DNA of 34,980 bases from an uncultured Acetobacteraceae bacterium (GTDB lineage Bacteria > Pseudomonadota > Alphaproteobacteria > Acetobacterales > Acetobacteraceae). Position 1 is the stretch's first letter; each line of letters starts with the position of its first letter. The position numbers and the translations under genes were made by a program. Under the pieces are notes generated by a model, which had not been told where the DNA came from, searched no databases, and saw only the letters and a program-made list of their open reading frames with translations. Shown piece by piece: positions 27,319-34,980 of this stretch. The DNA lies in assembly GCA_937858325.1 (NCBI GenBank), contig CALMAB010000712.1, positions 1 to 34,980 of the forward strand. The letters are read 5' to 3'.

Positions 27319-28484
27319 GCCGAACCATGCGGGTGGCATTGATCGATCCGTCGCTGTTCACCTTGCCCTACGACGCGGCGCTGGCGGCCGGGCTGCAGGC
27401 GCAAGGGCACCAGGTCGTGCTGCACGGCCGTGCGCCCGGCCCGGACGACAACGCCACCGAGGGTGCGCCGCTGCGCGCGAGCTTCTACCGGGTCGCCGGC
27501 GCCCCGGCCCTTGCGCGCCTGCCCCGGGCGCTTCGGCTGGGCATCAAGGGCCTCGACCACGCCTGGTCGATGGGGGCGCTGGTGCGGCGGCTGCGGCGGG
27601 AGCGCCCGGACGTGATCCATTTCCAATGGCTGCCGTTGCCGATGGTGGACCGGCACTTCCTGCGGCGCTTGCGCGGGATCGCCCCGCTGGTGCTGACCGT
27701 GCACGACACCAACCCGTTCAACGGCAATCCCACCGGCGGGCTGCAGCGGGTGGGCGCCCACGCGGCGTTCGCGGATTTCGACCGCCTGATCGTGCACACC
27801 GAGCAAGGCCGCGCCCGGCTGCTGGCCCATGGGGAGGGGAAGGACCGGGTGGTGATGCTGCCGCACGGGCTGCTCGGGCGCGCTTCGGCGCAGGCCCGCG
27901 CGGACGCCATGCAGGGGGAGATCACCTTTCTGCTGTTCGGCAAGATCAAGCCCTACAAAGGCGCCGACCTGCTGATCGAGGCCTTCGCGCAACTGGACCC
28001 GGCGCTGCGCGCGCAGGCGCGGTTGCGGATCGTCGGCAAGCCCTACATGGATTTGACGCCGCTGCACGACCTGGCCCGGCAACGGGGCGTCGCCGACCGG
28101 GTGGCCATCGAGCCGCGCTTCGTCTGTGACTCGGAGGTGGGCGGCATCTTCGCCCCCGGCGTCGTCGCCTGCTTTCCTTACCGCGAGATCGAGGCGAGCG
28201 GCGTGCTGAGCCTGGCCCTCACCTTCGGCCGCCCGATCCTCGCGACGCGCCTCGGCGGCTTCATCGAGGCGGTGGAGGACGGCGAGCACGGGTTTCTGGT
28301 GCCGCCCGAGGACGTGGGCGAGCTTTCCGCCGCCATGGCGCGCTTCGTCGCGGACCGCCCGTTCGCAGCGGCCTGCGCGGCGCGCGTCCTTGCGCTGACG
28401 GCCTCCGTTCCAACTTGGCCGGAGATCGCCCGGCGGACGGCCGAACTCTACGCTTCCCTGCCGCCCGTCCCGCCCCCCCGATAG
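27315..28484 (+). CDS. Glycosyltransferase family 4
   Basis: 389 aa; GTG start overlapping the upstream TGA (GTGA); LLFGKIKPYKGADLLIEAF and FPYREIEASGVLSLALTFGRPILATRLGGFIEAVEDGEHGFLV. Confidence 0.92.
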   Translation: MSRTMRVALIDPSLFTLPYDAALAAGLQAQGHQVVLHGRAPGPDDNATEGAPLRASFYRVAGAPALARLPRALRLGIKGLDHAWSMGALVRRLRRERPDVIHFQWLPLPMVDRHFLRRLRGIAPLVLTVHDTNPFNGNPTGGLQRVGAHAAFADFDRLIVHTEQGRARLLAHGEGKDRVVMLPHGLLGRASAQARADAMQGEITFLLFGKIKPYKGADLLIEAFAQLDPALRAQARLRIVGKPYMDLTPLHDLARQRGVADRVAIEPRFVCDSEVGGIFAPGVVACFPYREIEASGVLSLALTFGRPILATRLGGFIEAVEDGEHGFLVPPEDVGELSAAMARFVADRPFAAACAARVLALTASVPTWPEIARRTAELYASLPPVPPPR

Positions 28485-28505
28485 CGGCGCCGGGTCAGGC
28501 GCCGC
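28484..28505. terminator. Candidate bidirectional terminator hairpin between convergent genes
   Basis: GCGGCGCC-GGGTCA-GGCGCCGC, perfect 8-bp stem with 6-nt loop in an approximately 10-bp intergenic gap; no U-tract. Confidence 0.4.
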
Positions 28506-29460
28506 GTTGCAGCCCGGCGCGCAGCGCCTTGGCCGCTTCCGGCAGGCGGCCGTCCGTGACCTTGGCATCGTAGTCCGGGGCGCGGTAGTTCCAATAGCAG
28601 GCGTAATCGACCGGGCCGCCGTCCCGCATCCAGTTCAGCATGTTGCGGACGAACACGGGATCGTCGCCGGCGCCGTGCCCATCGGGCCGCGTGCCGGTGC
28701 CCCATTCCGGGAAGGAGCGGGGCTTGCCATGGGTCTTGGCGAAATCGCGGTGCCAGCGCAGGCCGGCCTCGTGGTCCAGCAGGTATTGCCAGCGTTGCGC
28801 CGGGTCGGCGATCAGCGGCCAGGACTGGTTGTAAACGTCGAGGCCGATGATATCGACCACGTCGTTGCCGGGGTAAACCTCGTCCCTGGGGCCATCGACG
28901 GTGGTGGCGCTCCAATCGAAGCGGAAGCGCGCACCGGGCACGCCGCGCATCGCCAGCGCGATGCGGCGCCAGTAGGCCTTGAAATCGGCCGGGTTGCCGC
29001 GCGCCGTCCAGGAATACCAGCCGCCGTTGAACTCCCAGCCGATGCGGACCACGCTGTTTCCGTAGGAAGTCTCGACCAGCTTGCGGCCCAGCGCCGCGAA
29101 GTGCTGGTCGTAGTCGCCCCGCGCGCCTTGGGCCAGGGTCGGCTGCCCCTCGCTCACCAGCATCGGCACGGAAACGATCAGGTTCTTGCGCCCGGCGTCC
29201 CGCCAGCAGCCGGCCATCCATCCGGCCTCGTTCACCATTCCCGCCCATGTTTCCTTTTCAAGGAAGTCCAGCACCACGTCGAGCGGTCGGCCGAGCCACT
29301 TTTCGTAAGCGGCAACCTCCGGCACGCCGGTGTAGCCGGCGCCGCCATAGGTGCCAATGCGGACGCCCGGCGCCCCCCGGGCCGGCGCGGCCGACGCCAC
29401 GACCACCGCAGCTGCGGTGCGGGCGAGGGCGCGGCGCGTGAGGCTGGTTGGATCGGTCAT
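28495..29460 (-). CDS. GH26-like endoglycanase with Tat-like signal peptide
   Basis: ATG (minus) at 29458-29460 inside ORF 28495..30123; TRRALARTAAAVVVASAAPARG leader; VVRIGWEFNGGWYSW and SFPEWGTGTR as putative catalytic Glu segments. Confidence 0.85.
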   Translation of the reverse strand: MTDPTSLTRRALARTAAAVVVASAAPARGAPGVRIGTYGGAGYTGVPEVAAYEKWLGRPLDVVLDFLEKETWAGMVNEAGWMAGCWRDAGRKNLIVSVPMLVSEGQPTLAQGARGDYDQHFAALGRKLVETSYGNSVVRIGWEFNGGWYSWTARGNPADFKAYWRRIALAMRGVPGARFRFDWSATTVDGPRDEVYPGNDVVDIIGLDVYNQSWPLIADPAQRWQYLLDHEAGLRWHRDFAKTHGKPRSFPEWGTGTRPDGHGAGDDPVFVRNMLNWMRDGGPVDYACYWNYRAPDYDAKVTDGRLPEAAKALRAGLQRGA

Positions 29461-30626
29461 GCACTCTCCATGCGGTGCTGCGGCATCGGGGTGAGGGCGG
29501 GCGGCTGCAGGGGCTGCGTGTGGCGCAGCCGCCGGCGCATCCAAGCTGCGAAGCGCCGCTCCAGCACGCGCTGGCTCGCATGGGACACCACGAGCGACAA
29601 GGGCAGGGCGACCACAAAGAACAGAGCTTGCGCCCACACCCCCGACGCTTGCAGCACCCCTGCCCGCAAGAGGTAAGTCTTGACGCCGGACATCACGACG
29701 GGATGCCAGAGATAGAAGCTGTAGCTGATGGTGCCTAGGTAGTGCAGCGGGCGGGTGCGCAAGAAGGCGCCGAGCAGGCCGTACCCGGCCACGATTCCCT
29801 GGAAGCCCAGCGCCGCCGCGGAGAAGCCCAGCAATGCAAGCGGCAGCCGCCAGTCGCCGGCCCACTCGATCATGGTCGTAGCGATGATGTGCTGGGGTGC
29901 GCTGAGGCTCTGAATGGTGCGCCAGCACAGCAGGAACACCGCAAGGAGCGCTACGGGATGCCGGGCCAGGCGAAGGAGCGCCGGCGTGCGCGGCCATTCT
30001 TCGGCCACCAACATCCCCGCGAGCAGAAGCACGCCACGGGGATAATGGGCGATCAGCACAGCCGCGACGGGGACGATGAGCCAGTAGGCCTTCAAGCCAA
30101 AGCGCCTGCACAGGCCCCAGCAAACAGCGCAGAACAGGTAAAAGGCCATCTCATAGCTCAACGACCAGGCTGCCGGATGGATGTTGTCAAGCGGCAGGAC
30201 GCCCGGCAGCGCCAGCAGATTGATCGGCACCGCGACCAGCAGCCGGCTCCATGCCCCGGTCTCGAAGCCGTGCGTCCTGGTCGCCAGGCCGGCGGCAACG
30301 ATGACGAGCACGGAGGCCCAAAGCACGGGAAAGATGCGGATGGCGCGATCCTGGATGAACACGGCGGGATTGAGGGCGCGCCGCAACGTTCCAGCGATCA
30401 CGTAGCCGCTGATGCAGAAGAACAGTTCCACCCCGTATTCCGAGGTGGAAGCGAGGAAGAAGCCAAGGGGCGTCGAGAGCGGGGCGAAGGTGGCCAGGCC
30501 CGAGTTCACGACGTGGAAGGCGAACACCATAAAGGCGAACAATCCACGCGCGCCGTGAACGTTCTGGTTGAAATGTCCATGGGATGGCCGAGACGGCACC
30601 ACGGCGACAAGCCCGCTCTTCGCCAA
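29457..30626 (-). CDS. Acyltransferase family 3 (OafA-like) membrane protein
   Basis: 389 aa; NVHGARGLFAFMVFAFHVV, YGVELFFCISGYVIAG, AVFIQDRAIRIFPVLW; many TM helices; ATGA overlap with the downstream GH26-like gene. Confidence 0.93.
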   Translation of the reverse strand: MAKSGLVAVVPSRPSHGHFNQNVHGARGLFAFMVFAFHVVNSGLATFAPLSTPLGFFLASTSEYGVELFFCISGYVIAGTLRRALNPAVFIQDRAIRIFPVLWASVLVIVAAGLATRTHGFETGAWSRLLVAVPINLLALPGVLPLDNIHPAAWSLSYEMAFYLFCAVCWGLCRRFGLKAYWLIVPVAAVLIAHYPRGVLLLAGMLVAEEWPRTPALLRLARHPVALLAVFLLCWRTIQSLSAPQHIIATTMIEWAGDWRLPLALLGFSAAALGFQGIVAGYGLLGAFLRTRPLHYLGTISYSFYLWHPVVMSGVKTYLLRAGVLQASGVWAQALFFVVALPLSLVVSHASQRVLERRFAAWMRRRLRHTQPLQPPALTPMPQHRMESA

Positions 30627-30832
30627 CTTGATCTTTCACCAGCAAACGCCGGCCATGATTTGTGATAGAAGCACAATTAAAACACACCCGGCGCTTTATC
30701 TACTCTTTTTTGAACATTGAACGGCTGCGCGCTACCCTTGTAGATCACGATTGTGCGATGTCGCCGCAGAGGCGTTCCCGGCACGCCCACGCCGGGCGCG
30801 ACGGGCCTGCTCGCGCGGTCCATAATGCCGAC

Positions 30833-32119
30833 ATGGCCTTTTCCACGAAAACAGCCGAGTTCACCGCGGCGCGTCCGAGCCGTGCGATTCCGGTCACGGC
30901 GCTGCAGCCATCGATCTGGCGCGGCCGGCTCGGCGTCAACGCCTTTACCTGGGGCACGCTGTTCTGCTGCATCGTGCTGCAGCGTTTCGCGATCCCGGCG
31001 GCCGGCCTCAAGATCAGCATGGCGACCCCGTTGGTGCTCAGCCTGGCCGCCTGGGCGGTCGCGAGCGGCACGCTGGTCATCGAGCGGCGTCGGATGGCGC
31101 TGTATTGCGGGCTTTGCGCCGTGGCCCTGTTCTCGGTCGCCACCCAGATCAACCTGCCGCTCGCGATGGCGCCGCGGATGAGCCTGACCTCCCTGTACTA
31201 TTGGCTGGCCATCACCGGGTTCGCCGTGCTGCGGTTCCGCCACGCGGTGAGCGAGAGCGCGTTCTTCCGCATCGTGTCGTTCGCCTTGGCAGCGCTCGCC
31301 GTCGCGGGCCTCGCGCAGTTCGCGCTGCAGTTCGTCGGCATCAGCTTGTTCGCCTTCACAGGCATCGTGCCCGACCAGTTCCTGATCGAGGAGCAGTTCA
31401 ACGTCACCATCCCGATCGACCGCGGGCTGAACAAGTCGAACGGGTTCTTCCTCGTCGAGCCTTCCGTGTTCTCCCAGCTCATGGCCTTGGCGGTGGTGAT
31501 CGAGGCACTGTACTTCCGCCGAACCGCCTACCTCGCGATGTTCTTCGTAGCCCTGCTGTCATCCATGTCCGGCACCGGCTGGCTGGTGCTGGGATCGTAT
31601 ATCGCCGTGCTTGCGATCAGCGCCGGGCGGCGCGGCCTTTTGGGGGCCATCCTGCTGGCGGCGGGTTGCGCGCTGGCCTTCACCGCGCTCAGCGTCGTGC
31701 TGCCTGACTTCGCCGACATGATGTCGGGCCGGGTTTACGAGTTCACGCTGCCCGGCACGAGCGGCCATGAGCGGTTCGTGACGCCCTTCCTGGCCTTGCA
31801 GGACCTGCTCAACGCGGCGCCTTGGGTGTCCGTGACCGGGGTTGGACCCGGCGCCTCGGAACAGCTCATGATCCCCTACGTCTATCACCTCAACACCCCG
31901 ATCAAAGTCTTGATGGAGTACGGGATCTTCGGCCTGCTGCTTTACCTTGGCCTCCTCACCTGGGGGACCCGCACCAGGCGGCAATGGACGCTGCTTGCTC
32001 CCCTTATGGTGCTGCTATTGCTGACCGGCGGCTATCACCAGTTCTCGCCTATTCTTTTCGCCGTCCTGCTTGTCGGTACCGTTGCCTTCGTGCATCAGGA
32101 CGAAACCCATGTCAATTAA
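30833..32119 (+). CDS. O-antigen polymerase/ligase-like membrane protein (Wzy-like)
   Basis: ATG at 30833 inside ORF 30662..32119; multiple TM helices; NKSNGFFLVEPSVFSQLMALAVVIEAL, GTGWLVLGSYIAVLAIS, GVGPGASEQLMIPYVYHLNTPIKVLMEYGIFGLLLYLGLL. Confidence 0.88.
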   Translation: MAFSTKTAEFTAARPSRAIPVTALQPSIWRGRLGVNAFTWGTLFCCIVLQRFAIPAAGLKISMATPLVLSLAAWAVASGTLVIERRRMALYCGLCAVALFSVATQINLPLAMAPRMSLTSLYYWLAITGFAVLRFRHAVSESAFFRIVSFALAALAVAGLAQFALQFVGISLFAFTGIVPDQFLIEEQFNVTIPIDRGLNKSNGFFLVEPSVFSQLMALAVVIEALYFRRTAYLAMFFVALLSSMSGTGWLVLGSYIAVLAISAGRRGLLGAILLAAGCALAFTALSVVLPDFADMMSGRVYEFTLPGTSGHERFVTPFLALQDLLNAAPWVSVTGVGPGASEQLMIPYVYHLNTPIKVLMEYGIFGLLLYLGLLTWGTRTRRQWTLLAPLMVLLLLTGGYHQFSPILFAVLLVGTVAFVHQDETHVN

Positions 32120-32200
32120 GCTTGAACAAGCACAATGGACCGTTTTGAGCTTTACAGTTCGTCGATTCCGATGTTATTCTGATATCGGGATGGATTCGAA

Positions 32201-32536
32201 ATGCGACAGCCGGCTTGGATCAGGCACCGCGTTATGCAGGCAACTCCGTGGCAGCGGTGGTCTTTTGCACTTGTGACGGTCAGTGTCCTGGGCACATTGC
32301 TTGCCGGGGTGACGCTGGCTTTCGATGGGTGGATCGATGCGCTCGCCCTTTACGCCGCGTGCGTACTCCTGCTGGCCTTGATGCTCTGCCATTTCGCGGG
32401 GCAGCAGACGCAGCCCGTCCCGTTTGCCAAGCGTCACGGGGCCGATCCTGACAGTTGCCCCGCAGGCTTGATGCTGTCGGGCGCAGACCGCGCCGCGATC
32501 CCCGCATCCCTCGGCAACGCGACCCCGATAGATTGA
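32201..32536 (+). CDS. Small putative inner-membrane protein, two TM helices
   Basis: 111 aa; WSFALVTVSVLGTLLAGVTLAF and ALALYAACVLLLALMLCHFA; follows the wzy-like gene on the same strand. Confidence 0.5.
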   Translation: MRQPAWIRHRVMQATPWQRWSFALVTVSVLGTLLAGVTLAFDGWIDALALYAACVLLLALMLCHFAGQQTQPVPFAKRHGADPDSCPAGLMLSGADRAAIPASLGNATPID

Positions 32537-32539
32537 TCA

Positions 32540-33090
32540 GCTCGGTCCGCACGGCGCTGCGAAGCCGCCAAAGGTTGCGGAGCATACCGTCGTTTGCGAG
32601 CACGGCAACCGCCGGGTAGAACGCCGCCGGCCCCGCGGTGCCGGTTGATCAAGAACTGCCGGGGACCGGTGCCAGGGCGCACCCGAGGGTAAGTGCCACC
32701 GAGCGCGTTGGATTCGCGGGACCGCGCAGACCCGCTGCGCCACGGCAGGTCATGGTGCAGAACGGCGGGCGAGAGCCGACCACCCGGAGAGATGCTGCGG
32801 ACACGGCGACGATGCCGATTGGTCTCCATCCCACGATTTTGGCTGCGGTTGCCGGCAATTGTGAAAGCCGGGATGCGGTGATCGGACGAGCAACGCCGTA
32901 AGCCGCATGACCGAAAGCAGCACGAGCCGGAACACGCGGCCGTAGAACCCGAGGGCACCGATCCCGCTCGCCCGGCCGACAAGAGCATTGTCCAATCTGG
33001 GCAAGGCGTCGTTGACGAGGATGTACACGGGCGCCGCCGTGGATCGGCCTGCATGTGGTTGCTGATGGGTCTCCACCCGACCCATGCCGT
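32540..33090 (-). pseudogene. Probable remnant of a MOP-superfamily polysaccharide flippase (Wzx-like)
   Basis: Minus frame of ORF 32750..33085 reads VNDALPRLDNALVGRASGIGALGFYGRVFRLVLLSVMR, resembling the flippase signature D..LVGR..G..ALG.Y.RA..L; similarity appears to shift frame (ITASRLSQLPAT...) and no full ORF is open. Confidence 0.45.
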
Positions 33091-33818
33091 TGGGTGGTGC
33101 CCATCGGCAGATGACGGTCGTTCCACTTAGCCCTCAGTGGCAGCTCGTTCGTTGCCGTCGAAGCGGGGCAGGGGCACCGCTGCCGCGTCCAGGTGGCCCG
33201 GCTCTCACCCGAAAACGGCCCGGGCAGCCGCAGGCGCGCTTCCCCGCAGCCCGGTCGCGACCCGCTTGCGCACAATGGCGGGCGCGGATGCCCAGGCGAG
33301 GCGCTCAGACGAAGCTGCGAACCGGTTGGCGGGATTGCCAAAGACGCAGACGAGGAGCGCGTCGAACGCGCCCGGCGAAACGATGCCGGCGTTTGACTCT
33401 GGCGTGGTGAACCGGGGCAGCGCCTCGTCGTGCCAGGCGATCAAACGACCATGCCAGACGTCGGCGCAGCCTCGTTCATAAGCGGCCTGACGATGGACGG
33501 GGCTGGTCGGCGTTCGTAGCCGTCGCTGGGTGCGCCGGGCCTCTCGCGAACATGCGGCCATGGCGAAATGCCCGGCAATCTCGGGCACAGCGGTCCGCGT
33601 CAGCCCTTATAAGGCTGAAGCAGTCAACTGCTGCTTATCACAGTATTCGCTTGCTGGGGACATGTTAATTCCACTTGACCTATGATGCTCACTGTCATGC
33701 TTCGTGCGACAATGTTTCCGTTGCTTGAGTTTTGTAGAACACACAAGAATGTGATTGCGAAAAGCCCGTAGAAATAGGAGAGTTGCCTGGTCATCACGGA
33801 AAAGTGAGCATCGCGATC

Positions 33819-34980
33819 ATGGCATCCAAGTACGTCGTCGGCGGGTATTTCGGCAACCCGAATGGCAACGATGCGGCGGCGGAAGCTGACTTCGAGAAGC
33901 AGTTCAACAGCTTCGTCACGACCATGGGCGGCGCCCAGCCCGTCACCATGAACGCCTTTGTCGATTTCTCGCACGACCCGAGCACCTGGGCCGGCAATGC
34001 CGGCTGGACCGCCTGGTCGTGGACCCAGTCGCCGGTGGTCAAGACCGGTATCCTGCCGGTGATCGGCATTCCGATGTCCGACAACAATCATTGGGAGGGC
34101 AACGCCGCAGGCTCGACCAACGACGACTTCTTCAAGGGCATCATCAACGGCACCTATGACAGCGCCTACAAGGGCGTCGTGGATGCCTGGGCCAACGCTG
34201 GCTTCAAGACCATGGACCTGCGGCTTGGCTACGAGATGAACGGCACCTTCATGCCGTGGTTCATGGGCAGCGACGCCAGCACGCAGGCCGACTGGGTCAA
34301 GGCGTTCCAGCACCTTTCGACCCTGATGCGCGGCGAGGCCCAGGCCGTGGGCGCCACGGCCAAGATCGAGTGGAACCCCAACAGCCAGGGCTGGAGCAAC
34401 CAGCCGGTCGTCAATTCCTACCCGGGCGACTCCTACGTCGATATCGTGTCCGTCGATACCTACAGCCCGGTGTGGCCCAACGGCCTTTACAACTGGGCCA
34501 AGAACGACGGCAGCTACAACGCCAACGCGACCGAATGGGCGGCGGACCCGGTGAACCGGGCGCACTTCTGGTCCTACCCGGACGCCAACGAGTGGAACCC
34601 CACCGGCACGGGCGCGGGCTTCGGCATGGAGAACGCCATCGCCTTCGCGAAGGCGCACGGCAAGGCGCTGTCGATCTCAGAAACCGGCGCGGGCAACAAC
34701 GGCACGACGACCGGCCCCGTGGATGACCCGGCCTTCCCGCAATGGCTCGCCTCGGAGCTGGACAAGGCGCAGTCGCAGGGCGTGAAGATCGAGCACGTCA
34801 ACATCTGGGACCGGGAGATGGGCGACGGCAACTGGAACTTCGCCCCCGAAGCGAACAAGCCGCTCGAGGCCGCCGCTTGGGGCAAGTATTTCGGCATCAA
34901 CTCGGGCAGTTCCACTCCGCCTGTCCCCCCGTCCAAGGCGACGGACACGCTGGTGCTGCAGCTGTCGGAGGACGCGTGGC
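33819..34980 (+). CDS. GH26-like glycoside hydrolase followed by a CBM-like domain, 3' end outside window
   Basis: Open from ATG 33819 to window end without a stop; MASKYVVGGYFGNPNG...MDLRLGYEMNGTFMPWFMG...ALSISETGAGNNG...VNIWDREMGDGNWNF, then Pro/Ser linker and ATDTLVLQLSEDAW; no signal peptide. Confidence 0.87.
   Translation, partial: MASKYVVGGYFGNPNGNDAAAEADFEKQFNSFVTTMGGAQPVTMNAFVDFSHDPSTWAGNAGWTAWSWTQSPVVKTGILPVIGIPMSDNNHWEGNAAGSTNDDFFKGIINGTYDSAYKGVVDAWANAGFKTMDLRLGYEMNGTFMPWFMGSDASTQADWVKAFQHLSTLMRGEAQAVGATAKIEWNPNSQGWSNQPVVNSYPGDSYVDIVSVDTYSPVWPNGLYNWAKNDGSYNANATEWAADPVNRAHFWSYPDANEWNPTGTGAGFGMENAIAFAKAHGKALSISETGAGNNGTTTGPVDDPAFPQWLASELDKAQSQGVKIEHVNIWDREMGDGNWNFAPEANKPLEAAAWGKYFGINSGSSTPPVPPSKATDTLVLQLSEDAW

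Noticed and set aside
27105-28568. 487-aa minus-strand ORF
   Set aside because: Antisense to the GT4 gene; shadow composition
29461-30123. N-terminal part of ORF 28495..30123 as an extension of the GH26-like protein
   Set aside because: This part is a shadow frame of the acyltransferase; a Tat-like leader starts at 29460 with an ATGA overlap
33624-34658. 344-aa minus-strand ORF
   Set aside because: Antisense to the GH26-like gene, which has clear glycoside hydrolase motifs

Overview
High-GC, probably alphaproteobacterial chromosomal window. Everything here comes from reading the sequence and the supplied ORF translations; no database search was run. The left part (1-10.2 kb) is metabolic. 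It holds the end of a Dpp/Opp-type ABC ATPase, a DUF4160/DUF2442-like gene pair, a family-5 peptide-binding protein, an AbgB-like M20 amidohydrolase, an alpha/beta hydrolase, a CHRD-domain protein, an unusual ROK-type protein, an animal-type heme peroxidase and a sorbosone-dehydrogenase-like lipoprotein. From about 10.5 kb to the right edge is a large Wzx/Wzy-type exopolysaccharide locus: an ExeA-like protein with degenerate nucleotide-binding motifs, a lytic transglycosylase, a PIG-L deacetylase, several glycosyltransferases (GT2 x2, GT4 x2, GT14), a WbaP-like initiating transferase, a Wza/GumB-like export lipoprotein, an outer-membrane beta-barrel, an AAA ATPase, a Wzc/GumC-like BY-kinase fusion without the Walker A lysine, an acyltransferase, a Wzy-like polymerase and two GH26-like hydrolases. 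The second hydrolase is cut by the right edge. The most notable points are the two degenerate P-loop proteins in one EPS locus, a probable decayed flippase at about 32.5-33.1 kb with no intact flippase in the window, a signal-peptide-less GH26 protein running into a CBM-like domain, and a ROK-like protein that stops before the expected C-terminal lobe. No rRNA, tRNA, CRISPR array or intact IS element was recognised.
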